Source of the DNA: an uncultured Reyranella sp.
GTDB taxonomy: Bacteria; Pseudomonadota; Alphaproteobacteria; Reyranellales; Reyranellaceae
DNA: 64,000 bases
Reading direction: 5' to 3'
Assembly: GCF_945957355.1 (NCBI RefSeq)
Contig: NZ_CAMFKM010000005.1
Location: forward strand, 248,001 to 312,000
Notes under the pieces: model-generated
What the model saw: the letters and a program-made list of their open reading frames with translations, nothing else
Database searches by the model: none
Told to the model about the DNA's origin: nothing
Translations under genes and position numbers: made by a program
Shown here: positions 17,050-24,643 of the stretch, piece by piece
Numbering within the stretch: the stretch's first letter is position 1
Layout of the letters: each line of letters starts with the position of its first letter

Positions 17050-17504
17050 GCGAGCACTATCTGGAAGACTACCAGGTCGGCCAAGTCTACGGATCAGCGA
17101 CGGCAAGGGTCGAAGGGGAGCGGATCAAGTCGTTTGCCGCCGAGTTCGATCCGCAACCGTTTCACCTTGGCGAAGTGGGCGCCGCCGGCACGGTGTTCGG
17201 CCGCCTTGCCGCCAGTGGCTGGCACACGGCCGCGCTCACGATGCGGCTCCTGGTCGAGGGGCGCCTCAGGCCGGCCGGCGGTGTGATCGGCATGGGATTC
17301 GACGACCTGCGCTGGCCGCTTCCCGTGCGTGCCGGCGACGTGCTCAGTGTCCAGAGCGAGATCCTGGAGGTGCGGGAATCGAAGTCGCGGCCGGAGCACG
17401 GCGTGATCAGGGTGCGCTTTACGACCAGCAACCAGGCGGGCGAGACCGTGCAGGTCGCGACCGGCAGCCTGCTCGTGCGCCGCCGGCCGTCCAACCTGCA
17501 CTGA
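17046..17504 (+). CDS. MaoC-like dehydratase (hotdog fold)
   Basis: The 152-aa single-hotdog protein has the MaoC-type N-terminus YLEDYQVGQVYGS and the hydratase-2 region FAAEFDPQPFHLGE with Asp and His. A following ASGWHTAALTMRLLVEG is also typical. Family members hydrate or dehydrate enoyl-CoA. The start overlaps the sigma-like gene as ATGA. It closes the iorAB operon and converges on the PfpI gene with a 2-bp gap. Confidence 0.88.
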   Translation: MSEHYLEDYQVGQVYGSATARVEGERIKSFAAEFDPQPFHLGEVGAAGTVFGRLAASGWHTAALTMRLLVEGRLRPAGGVIGMGFDDLRWPLPVRAGDVLSVQSEILEVRESKSRPEHGVIRVRFTTSNQAGETVQVATGSLLVRRRPSNLH

Positions 17505-17506
17505 TC

Positions 17507-18184
17507 TCACGCGTTCAGCAGCTGCAGGAGCTTGCGGGCGCCAGACCCGGACGAGGCCGGATTCTGGCCGGTCACCAGGTGTCCGTCGACAAGAGTGAAG
17601 TCGGCCCAGTCGGCCGCCTTCTCGTAAAGGCCGCCCAGGCGTCGCAGCTCGTCCTCTACCAGGAAGGGCACGACGTTGGTGAGACCGACGATCTCCTCTT
17701 CGCTGTTGGCGAAACCGGTGACACGCAGACCTTTGACGAGCGCCTCGCCCTTGTGTGTGGCGCGGTGGAGGACGGCAGGCGCATGGCACACTGCGGCGAC
17801 AGGCCGGCCGCTCCCGTAGAACGCTTCGATCAGGGCGATCGACTTCTCGTTGTCGACCAGGTCCCACATGGGACCGTGACCGCCCGGATAGAAGATCGCG
17901 TCGAACCCGTCCGGCGTGGCGTCGATCAGGAGTGACGTGTTCGCCAGCATCTTCTGCGTCGCGGGGTCCTGCTTGAAGCGTGTCATCGAACCGGTCTGGT
18001 TGGCAGGATCGTCGCTCTTGGGATCGATCGGCGGTTGCCCGCCTTTGGGCGACACCAGGGTGACGTCGGCGCCGGCATCGCGAAACGCGTAGTAGGGCGC
18101 GGTGAACTCCTCGAGCCAGAAGCCGGTCGGCTTGCCGGTATTTCCCAGCCGGTTGTGCGAGGTCAGTACCATCAGGATCTTCAT
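17507..18184 (-). CDS. DJ-1/PfpI family (type 1 glutamine amidotransferase-like) protein
   Basis: The 225-aa protein has the DJ-1/PfpI fold, with an early TSHNRLGNTGKPTGFWLEEF and the nucleophile elbow PVAAVCHAPAVL. The downstream segment EEEIVGLTNVVPFLVEDEL matches the Hsp31/GATase1-like branch. Members act as glyoxalases, deglycases or stress chaperones. It is transcribed leftward 69 bp after the crotonase gene and probably shares the S4 promoter. Confidence 0.87.
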   Translation of the reverse strand: MKILMVLTSHNRLGNTGKPTGFWLEEFTAPYYAFRDAGADVTLVSPKGGQPPIDPKSDDPANQTGSMTRFKQDPATQKMLANTSLLIDATPDGFDAIFYPGGHGPMWDLVDNEKSIALIEAFYGSGRPVAAVCHAPAVLHRATHKGEALVKGLRVTGFANSEEEIVGLTNVVPFLVEDELRRLGGLYEKAADWADFTLVDGHLVTGQNPASSGSGARKLLQLLNA

Positions 18185-18253
18185 CGTCCGTCTCCAGGCA
18201 GAGGCATCAGATCGGAGTGGCTGATGCTAGGGTGAAAAAAAGGAACGGGACCG

Positions 18254-19105
18254 TTACTCGCCCGCGCCGGCCTCGCGGTACTGCGCCGTGAAGCGACCGA
18301 GCTGTCGCTCGACGTCGGTGGGCTGCTGCAGGCCCTTCTCGACCAGTATCTTGAGGCGGGCCTGGGCCGCTGGCCGCTGCACGGAGGCGATGAAGGCGTC
18401 CCAGCCCGGCTGCATCTCGGCGTCGGGCGGAAGGCTCGCGACATCGACCAGCCGCTTGGTCTCGGCGATCGTCTGGTGATCGAAGCCCGCGATACGCATC
18501 GCCAGCGCGTCGACGAAGCCATCCAGCTCGGTATCGGGGAGCGCGCGGTTCACGTAGCCGTACCGCTCCGCCAGTGCACCGTCGAAATCGTCGGCACCGA
18601 TCAGGATTTCCAGCGCGCGCCCGCGGCCGAGAAGGCGCGGCAGGCGGGCCATCGGGCCGCCGCCCGGCACGAAGCCGGCACCGACCTCGAACTGCGAGAG
18701 GATCGCCTTCTCGCGGCTGGCGAAGCGCAAGTCTGCAGCGAGCGCGAGTTCGCTGCCGATCCCGCTTGCACGGCCGCGAATCGAGACGATGGAGATCGCC
18801 TTGAGCCGGGCGAGGCGCACCATGAAGTCGGGCACGGGATGCATGCCCGTCGGTCCGGGCTCCATGCTGGTCGACTCCTCGAGCGGCTTGAGAAGGTCGT
18901 AGTGTGCCATGAAGAAGCCGGGCACGGCGCTGTCGAAGACGACCACTTTTACATTTTGATCGGCCTCGAGCTGCTCCAGCACCTTCATGAATTCGCGCAT
19001 TTCGGCAGGGCCCACGATGTTCACGGGCGGGTTGTCGAGCGTGACGACCCAGTAGGCGGCGCTCCTCCGCGTGACACGGACTTTCGCTCGGTTGGATGGG
19101 GACAT
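18254..19105 (-). CDS. Enoyl-CoA hydratase/isomerase (crotonase) family protein, paralogue of the 1936 gene
   Basis: The 283-aa crotonase shares VFDSAVPGFFMAHYDLL, RGRASGIGSELALAADLRF and the VPGGGPMARL region with the copy at 1936-2748. The start at 19105 is supported by AAGGA at suitable distance; the open frame reaches further upstream but would cover the promoter box. Box S4 lies 65 bp upstream, shared with the divergent porin gene. The downstream PfpI gene is probably co-transcribed. Substrate unknown. Confidence 0.82.
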   Translation of the reverse strand: MSPSNRAKVRVTRRSAAYWVVTLDNPPVNIVGPAEMREFMKVLEQLEADQNVKVVVFDSAVPGFFMAHYDLLKPLEESTSMEPGPTGMHPVPDFMVRLARLKAISIVSIRGRASGIGSELALAADLRFASREKAILSQFEVGAGFVPGGGPMARLPRLLGRGRALEILIGADDFDGALAERYGYVNRALPDTELDGFVDALAMRIAGFDHQTIAETKRLVDVASLPPDAEMQPGWDAFIASVQRPAAQARLKILVEKGLQQPTDVERQLGRFTAQYREAGAGE

Positions 19106-19170
19106 CTGCAGAGTTCCTTCGCTCACCGTTGGGGACCGCGAATAGATGTGGCGCGGATGGCCTGCGCTCC

Positions 19171-19205
19171 ATTGAACGAAAGTATCGGCGACACCTTCGT
19201 TCAAT
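19171..19205. promoter_or_regulatory. Full 35-bp inverted-repeat box (site S4), divergent promoter
   Basis: This is the most symmetric copy. ATTGA and TCAAT form the outer ends, ACGAAAGT and ACCTTCGT the inner arms, around the core ATCGGCGAC. It lies 65 bp before the crotonase start on the minus strand and 76 bp before the porin start on the plus strand, so one site could serve both. Confidence 0.8.
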
Positions 19206-19281
19206 CGCTTGGCCCCGATGCGGCCGCCATCAATGAGATCATCCGGAATGTCTGGGTGCGAGGAGACGGGTGTCCCACACA

Positions 19282-20640
19282 ATGCGCCGGCGGAAACGAA
19301 GTCTGCGTATCGCGTCGCTTTGGCGGCGCGTGGGCTGGTCTGTGCTGCTGGCGGCACTTGTGATGAGTGGGGATGTTGTTCAGGCTACGGAGCCGTTGTC
19401 GTATGAGCCTGACAGGACACGAGACGTTCCGTGGCTTCTCGGCGATTGGAGCGGACATCGCCTCTGGCTCCAGGATCGCGGCCTGGATCTGCAGCTCGGA
19501 TACACCGGAGAATTCGCGTTCAACGCAACGGGCGGTATTCGGCAGGAGGCTGCGTATGCCGATCAGTACGTCGCTGGAGCGACACTGGATCTGGAGCGAT
19601 TGGCGGGCCTCAGGGGCACGACTTTCCAGCTGACCTTCACGGCCCGTACCGGGCGGAACCTCAGCGACGATGTCACCCTGGGCACTTTGCAGGAAGTTCA
19701 GGAAATATATGGGCGCGGCCAAACGGTCAGACTGACGCAGCTTTGGGTAAACCAGAGCCTGTTCTCCGGAAGGATCGACTGGAAGCTCGGCCGCATGACG
19801 TTCGGCGAGGATTTCGCCTCGTTCCCGTGCGAGTTCGAGAACCTGACCTTCTGTGGCGCTGCGCCCGGCAACCTCGTTCCCGGCTATATCTACAATTGGC
19901 CGGTCAGCCAGTGGGCGACGCGCCTGCGCTATAATATTGACGGCTTCGGCTACGTGCAGGCAGGCGCGTACGACGTCAATCCGCAGTATGCGTCGACCGA
20001 CGACACGCTGCTGCCCGTGTTCTTCAAGGGCTCGACGGGCGTGCTCATCCCGATCGAGCTGACCTGGTTGCCGCGCCTCGCCGGCGGGTTGCCTGGCAGC
20101 TACAAGATCGGGGCATGGTACGACACGTCCGCGGTGAACGACGTGGTGAGCGACATCAACGGCAACCCGTATGCCCTGACCGGATTGCGACCTCGCCGCC
20201 AGCAGGGGCGGGCAGGCGGCTACCTCAGCATCGTCCAGCAACTGACGCCGCTGGCCGCATGGGAGACGAGAAGGGGGCTCAATGTTTTCCTGAACGCCGT
20301 GGTGGCCAGCGACAGGAGCTCGACCACCGACAATCAGGTCGCTGCCGGCTTGGTCTATACCGGCCCGTTTCGATCGAGGCCGGACGACGATATCGGATTC
20401 GCGGTGGGCATGACCCGCGTCAACAGCCGCATCGCTGCGTCGCAGGCCTTGGCAAACAGTCTCGGACTCGGTCCGGTCGCCGTGCAGGGCGCGGAGTTTC
20501 CCTTCGAGCTGCACTACACGTTTCGGCCGGTGAACGGCCTCCTGTTCCGTCCCAGCATCCAGTACGTGATCAATCCCGGCGGCACCGGCGCCAATCCCAA
20601 TGCGTTCGTGCTGGGATTCACAACGTCGATCAACTTCTGA
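19282..20640 (+). CDS. Carbohydrate porin, OprB family
   Basis: The product is about 452 residues with a long N-terminal signal peptide (Arg-rich start, cleavage near VQATEPL). The mature sequence is rich in short beta strands, carries the OprB-like DWSGHRLWLQDRGLDLQLGY opening and ends in a Phe (FTTSINF), the outer-membrane C-terminal signature. An upstream GTG at 19270 is an alternative start. It would admit small sugars or related solutes. Its place under box S4 makes it the likely uptake route for the cluster's substrate. Confidence 0.88.
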   Translation: MRRRKRSLRIASLWRRVGWSVLLAALVMSGDVVQATEPLSYEPDRTRDVPWLLGDWSGHRLWLQDRGLDLQLGYTGEFAFNATGGIRQEAAYADQYVAGATLDLERLAGLRGTTFQLTFTARTGRNLSDDVTLGTLQEVQEIYGRGQTVRLTQLWVNQSLFSGRIDWKLGRMTFGEDFASFPCEFENLTFCGAAPGNLVPGYIYNWPVSQWATRLRYNIDGFGYVQAGAYDVNPQYASTDDTLLPVFFKGSTGVLIPIELTWLPRLAGGLPGSYKIGAWYDTSAVNDVVSDINGNPYALTGLRPRRQQGRAGGYLSIVQQLTPLAAWETRRGLNVFLNAVVASDRSSTTDNQVAAGLVYTGPFRSRPDDDIGFAVGMTRVNSRIAASQALANSLGLGPVAVQGAEFPFELHYTFRPVNGLLFRPSIQYVINPGGTGANPNAFVLGFTTSINF

Positions 20641-20659
20641 GGGAAGTGTCCGGCCAAGT

Positions 20660-20673
20660 ATACCTTCGCATAG
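20660..20673. promoter_or_regulatory. Half-site of the cluster's promoter box (site S8)
   Basis: ATACCTTCGCATAG matches the gene-proximal arm of the full boxes. The distal arm is not recognisable. It lies 72 bp before the hydrolase start at 20746. Confidence 0.5.
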
Positions 20674-20745
20674 CTGTGCCGAAGCTTCCGGGCGCGTCAT
20701 TGTGCGGCGTATTCGGAGACTATCGACGACACCGGAGAAAGCACC

Positions 20746-21756
20746 ATGGAACCAGTGAACGTTCGACGTCGACAGGTGCTGGCCGCGACGGTGTTGGGCG
20801 CGGCAGCGATTAGTGCGGTCGGGACGACATCCGCGTTCGGGCAATCGTCCCTCGGCCGTGGCTTCGGGCCGCTGCAGCGGATAAAGGCTGGAGACCTCGA
20901 CGTCGCCTATGCGGAGGCAGGGCCAGTATCGGGCATACCGGTCCTGCTGCTGCATGGCTGGCCCTACGACATCCACACCTATGTCGATGTGGCGCCGCGC
21001 CTTGCAGCTGCTGGCCATCGCGTGATCGTCCCGTACCTGCGAGGCTACGGCGCCACGCGCTTCCTTTCAGAGTCGACGCCCCGCAACGGGCAGCAGGCGG
21101 CCCTTGCCGCCGATGCCATTGCGCTCATGGACGTGCTGGGCCTCGAGCGGCCGATCGTGGCCGGCTGTGATTGGGGCGCAAGGACGGCCTGCATTCTCGC
21201 CGCCCTGTGGCCCGAACGTTGCCGCGGGCTCGTCTCGGTCAGCGGCTATCTCATCGGGAGCCAGGAACTCAATCGAGCACCGCTGCCACCCCAGGCCGAG
21301 CTGCAATGGTGGTACCAGTACTATTTCGTGACCGAGCGGGGAGAAGCCGGTTATCGCAAGTACACGCATGAATTTGCGCGATTGATCTGGCAGCTCGCGT
21401 CACCCAGGTGGGAATTCAGCGAGGCGACGTTTCGGCAATCTGCTGTCGCCCTGGACAATCCGGATCACGTTGCGATCGCCATTCACAATTACCGCTGGAG
21501 ACTCGGCTTGGCGCCCGGTGAAGCACGGTTCGATGATCTCGAGCGGAAGCTCGCGTCGTTCCCTTCCATCGTTACGCCGACCATCACGCTGGAGGGTGAT
21601 GCCAATGGGGCACCGCATCCCGACCCCACAAGTTACGCCCGCAGATTTACGGGCAAGTACCAGCATCGGCAAATTAACGGCGGGATTGGCCACAATCTGC
21701 CACAGGAAGCCCCTGACGCATTTGCGCAAGCTGTTATCGACATTGCGGCATCCTGA
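20746..21756 (+). CDS. Exported alpha/beta hydrolase, epoxide hydrolase-like
   Basis: The 336-aa protein has a Tat-like leader (VRRRQVLAATVLGAAAISAV, cleavage near AFGQ). Its alpha/beta-hydrolase domain has LLLHGWPYDIHTY and the nucleophile elbow VAGCDWGARTA with Asp as nucleophile. The C-terminal His is in GGIGHNLPQEAP. It is a periplasmic counterpart of the cytoplasmic hydrolase at 4230-5102. A half-box lies upstream. Substrate unknown; an epoxide or ester is plausible. Confidence 0.85.
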   Translation: MEPVNVRRRQVLAATVLGAAAISAVGTTSAFGQSSLGRGFGPLQRIKAGDLDVAYAEAGPVSGIPVLLLHGWPYDIHTYVDVAPRLAAAGHRVIVPYLRGYGATRFLSESTPRNGQQAALAADAIALMDVLGLERPIVAGCDWGARTACILAALWPERCRGLVSVSGYLIGSQELNRAPLPPQAELQWWYQYYFVTERGEAGYRKYTHEFARLIWQLASPRWEFSEATFRQSAVALDNPDHVAIAIHNYRWRLGLAPGEARFDDLERKLASFPSIVTPTITLEGDANGAPHPDPTSYARRFTGKYQHRQINGGIGHNLPQEAPDAFAQAVIDIAAS

Positions 21757-21787
21757 TACCTAAGTATCGCCGACACCCAGGTCCAAT
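21753..21787. promoter_or_regulatory. Full 35-bp inverted-repeat box (site S5)
   Basis: Arms CTGATACCTAAGT and ACCCAGGTCCAAT flank the 9-bp core ATCGCCGAC. Spacing is identical to the other full sites although the inner bases vary. It overlaps the stop codon of the hydrolase gene and ends 81 bp before the FMN reductase start. Confidence 0.7.
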
Positions 21788-21868
21788 GGATCGGTGAAGC
21801 CGCTTAGCCTTCTCTCTTCCTGCCTGCTGGTCCGATCGGGCCGGCGTAAATCAGGAGGTCAAACCGCC

Positions 21869-22447
21869 ATGGAAACGCCGCTGAACGTCGCCGTACTCGT
21901 CGGCAGTCTTCGCAAAGATGCCTACAGCCGCAAGATTGCACATGCTTTGATGGAACTCGCGCCGGTGACCCTCGACTGCCGCATCGTGGAGATCGCTGAC
22001 TTGCCTCTATATACCGAAGACCTGGACCCGACACCGCCGGCGTCGTGGACGCGCTTCCGTGCCGAGATTCAAAGAGCTGACGCGATCCTGATCGTAACGC
22101 CGGAGTACAATCGCTCGGTCCCTGGCGGCCTTAAGAATGCGATCGACGTTGGTTCCCGTCCGCCCTACCGCAGCGTCTGGGATGGCCTGCCCACCGCTGT
22201 GGTCAGCGTTTCTCCGTACAAGTTGGGCGGCTTCGGCGCGAACCATCATATTCGTCAGAGTTTGGTGTTCCTGAACATGCCGGTAATGCAGCAACCGGAA
22301 GCGTACCTGCCGGAGGTCGCGGGTATGCTCGATGAACGTGGGGCCCTGGTCTCGGCAGAATCCCGGGAGTTTCTGACTAAGGTGATCTCGAGTTATGCGG
22401 CATGGGCCCAAACACTTGCCGTCACGAGGGTCCGCAAGTCGACCTAA
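21869..22447 (+). CDS. NADPH-dependent FMN reductase family protein
   Basis: The 192-aa flavodoxin-fold protein has the phosphate-binding VLVGSLRKDAYSRKIA near the N-terminus and the family signature ILIVTPEYNRSVPGGLKNAID. It would reduce FMN or quinones with NAD(P)H. TCAGGAGG precedes the ATG at 21869 and rules out the upstream in-frame start. It is the last box-controlled gene before the integrated element; 170 bp of unassigned sequence with GC-rich inverted repeats follow. Confidence 0.9.
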   Translation: METPLNVAVLVGSLRKDAYSRKIAHALMELAPVTLDCRIVEIADLPLYTEDLDPTPPASWTRFRAEIQRADAILIVTPEYNRSVPGGLKNAIDVGSRPPYRSVWDGLPTAVVSVSPYKLGGFGANHHIRQSLVFLNMPVMQQPEAYLPEVAGMLDERGALVSAESREFLTKVISSYAAWAQTLAVTRVRKST

Positions 22448-22617
22448 CAAATCGCGCCTGCTTGCCGAGTATTTCTCCAGGCCTAGGCCGCCCAGGGGCC
22501 TCCTAGAGGCTCCAGTTTAGGTCGCCCGCGCAGCCGAGGCACTGCAGCACGGATCGACGTCAATAACGGATGTTCTGCGCTAACCGCCCGCCGCCGGTGT
22601 TCGCGGCGGCGAGCGGC

Positions 22618-22634
22618 TGGTAGGCCCGGCAGGA
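22618..22634. repeat. attL, left 17-bp attachment repeat
   Basis: TGGTAGGCCCGGCAGGA is identical to the tRNA 3' end at 32850-32866. The flanking bases differ on both sides, so the identity block is exactly 17 bp. Confidence 0.85.
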
Positions 22635-22928
22635 GTGTCGGAAACGTGTGATCGCAACGGTTTCCGCTGTCAAACCTGCGTTCCCGCCACCATTGATTCT
22701 CAACGCTTTTCTGAGGCGTTGGCAAACCCAGCGACACGACGCGCCCTGACCAAGGCCCTTCGCGATGCAAACCTTGAGACGGCGCGGCGGCGCGTCGGGA
22801 AAGCGCTCGGCTGGCTAAGCGATCGGCAGTTGGAGGCCATTGCCAGTAGCAGGGGCCATGACGTTTTGCATGAGGTATGGGGCGCGGCGAGCAGGCTCAT
22901 TCGGAGACGCGAGCGGGGCGAGCGATGA
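22635..22928 (+). CDS. Small protein of unknown function at the left end of the element
   Basis: A GTG start directly abuts attL and opens a 97-aa frame whose stop overlaps the helicase start as ATGA, which supports it being a real gene. The product has a short Cys-containing N-terminus (CDRNGFRCQTC) and an Arg-rich helical remainder (ETARRRVGKALGWLSDRQLEAIA). No family is recognised. The true start could lie further downstream. It may be a replication accessory protein given the coupling. Confidence 0.5.
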   Translation: MSETCDRNGFRCQTCVPATIDSQRFSEALANPATRRALTKALRDANLETARRRVGKALGWLSDRQLEAIASSRGHDVLHEVWGAASRLIRRRERGER

Positions 22929-24304
22929 GCGACGACGATTTCGCCGTCGACGCGGTGCCGCCGGATGAGGGCGACGAGAAGCCGGGGCTTTTCTTCGCCT
23001 CCGATGAGGCGTTGGCCCTGCAGTTCGCTGGCATGCACCTGGGCGAGCTGCGGTACGTCGCCAAATGGGCAGCCTGGTTCATCTGGACCGGCACACACTG
23101 GCGGCGAGACGAAACGCTCGCGGCGCTGGGCAATGTGCGCTCATTCTGCCGGGCTATCGCCGAAGACATCAAGGCGCGGCCTCTGTCGGCGGAGATTTCG
23201 AGCGCGAAGAAGATCGGGGCGATCGAGCGGCTATGCCGTGCCGACCAACGGCTGGCCGCGACCGTCGACCAGTGGGATGCAGATCCCTGGGCGCTGAATA
23301 CGCCTGCCGGCGTCGTCGATCTTCGTTCGGGCGAGCTGCGGCCGCATCGGCCGGAAGACCACTTCTCCAAGATCACGGCCGTTGGCCCGGATGGCGGCGA
23401 GCGGCCGTTGCTATGGCTCGAGTTTCTGGACAGGGTCACGGGCGGCGATCGGGAGATCGAGAATTTCTTGCAGCGTGTGTTCGGCTACTGCCTCACGGGC
23501 GACGTGTCGGCGCACGCGATGTTTTTCCTCTACGGGCTGGGCGGCAACGGCAAGTCCGTGGCGATCGAGACGATCGCCGGCATCCTGGGCGAGTATCATC
23601 GCCGGGCGCCTATGGAGACGTTCATGGCGTCACATAGCGAGCGGCATCCGACCGACCTGGCGATGCTTCAGGGAGCGCGCATGGTGACGGCATCCGAAGT
23701 TGAGGCGGGCGCACGTTGGGCCGAATCGAAGATCAAGGCCATCACGGGCGGCGACACGATCCCGGCGCGCTTCATGCGAGGTGACTATTTCGAGTATCGG
23801 CCGCAGTTCAAGTTGATCTTGCTGGGCAATCACAAGCCTGTCTTGCGCAGCGTCGATGAAGCGATGCGGCGGCGCCTGCACATGATCAACTTCGGCGTCA
23901 CCATTCCGGCGCACGCGCGCGACCCGGAGTTGCGCGAGAAGCTGAAGCGTGAATGGCCGGCGATTCTCCAGTGGTGTGTTGAGGGAGCTCTGGAGTACCG
24001 GCAGCAGGGGCTCGCCCCACCTTCGGCCGTGGTTGCGGCGTCTGCCGAGTACCTGGCTGCCGAGGATGCGATGGCAGCTTGGATCGACGAGTGTTGCGAC
24101 CTTGATCCGGCAAGTTGGACCGGCACGACCAAGCTCTTCGGATCGTGGCGCAAGTGGGCCGAGCAGAACGGCGAGCATCCGGGAAGCTCAAAGCGCTTCA
24201 GTCAAGACTTGCAGGCGCACGGCATAGCGCCGCAGCGGACTAGGGGCGCGCGCGGATTCGCAGGGCTCACCCTGAAGCCTGAAACAGGGCGTTTGCCCGT
24301 CTAA
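22925..24304 (+). CDS. P4/D5-type phage helicase (SF3, D5_N domain)
   Basis: The 459-aa product has a D5_N-like N-terminal half (about residues 80-190) and a superfamily-3 helicase domain with Walker A GLGGNGKS near residue 205. It also has the Walker B/B' area ARMVTASEVEAG and sensor LILLGNHKP. A toprim or AEP primase domain is not obvious, so it may act only as the replicative helicase/initiator. Such proteins are standard in P4-like satellites and PICIs. It is coupled to the preceding small gene and followed by the repeat-rich 24305-24643 region, its likely target. Confidence 0.88.
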   Translation: MSDDDFAVDAVPPDEGDEKPGLFFASDEALALQFAGMHLGELRYVAKWAAWFIWTGTHWRRDETLAALGNVRSFCRAIAEDIKARPLSAEISSAKKIGAIERLCRADQRLAATVDQWDADPWALNTPAGVVDLRSGELRPHRPEDHFSKITAVGPDGGERPLLWLEFLDRVTGGDREIENFLQRVFGYCLTGDVSAHAMFFLYGLGGNGKSVAIETIAGILGEYHRRAPMETFMASHSERHPTDLAMLQGARMVTASEVEAGARWAESKIKAITGGDTIPARFMRGDYFEYRPQFKLILLGNHKPVLRSVDEAMRRRLHMINFGVTIPAHARDPELREKLKREWPAILQWCVEGALEYRQQGLAPPSAVVAASAEYLAAEDAMAAWIDECCDLDPASWTGTTKLFGSWRKWAEQNGEHPGSSKRFSQDLQAHGIAPQRTRGARGFAGLTLKPETGRLPV

Positions 24305-24643
24305 TCAACCGGCGAGAAAGCGTCACAAGCGTCACATGCGTCACACCGGTGACACTTGTGACGCATGTGACGCTTGTTGCCATATCCCCATCCTACGCGC
24401 GCGTGCGCGCGTGCGCGCATAGACGCTGATAAGCGGAGAAGCGTCACATCCGTCACACGTGTCACAAGCGTCGTCGAAGCGGGCAAATGTCCCCGCTTGT
24501 CCCTATCCTGACGCATCGGCGTTCGTGTCGTATGTCGCCATGGTCGCGCTCGCGCTCACATGGTCCCAATGCCCGCGCATCCCTAGGGAGGCTGTAACCG
24601 CTGTGGGAGTCTTCCTTCCACACACACTGACCGGGGGCGGGCA
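24305..24643. other. Repeat-rich intergenic region, candidate replication origin of the element
   Basis: This 339-bp gap holds eight copies of the hexamer GTCACA or its complement. They sit in two groups: 24322-24371 (three direct, then two inverted) and 24443-24466 (three direct). Several are extended to GCGTCACA. The first group forms a large imperfect inverted repeat centred near 24348. Between the groups lies an alternating GC tract at 24394-24419. A second stretch, 24470-24643, shows nothing further. Iterons beside a D5-type helicase gene suggest an origin. A terminator role for the first hairpin is the alternative. Confidence 0.6.

Noticed and set aside
1843..21787. 35-bp boxes as insertion-sequence ends or integron-like sites
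   Set aside because: No transposase or integrase lies in 1-22 kb, no target duplications are seen, and all copies sit at promoter distance from start codons.
24318..24466. GTCACA repeats as a CRISPR array
   Set aside because: Repeat units are only 6-8 bp, occur in both orientations and have irregular spacing; no cas genes are present.
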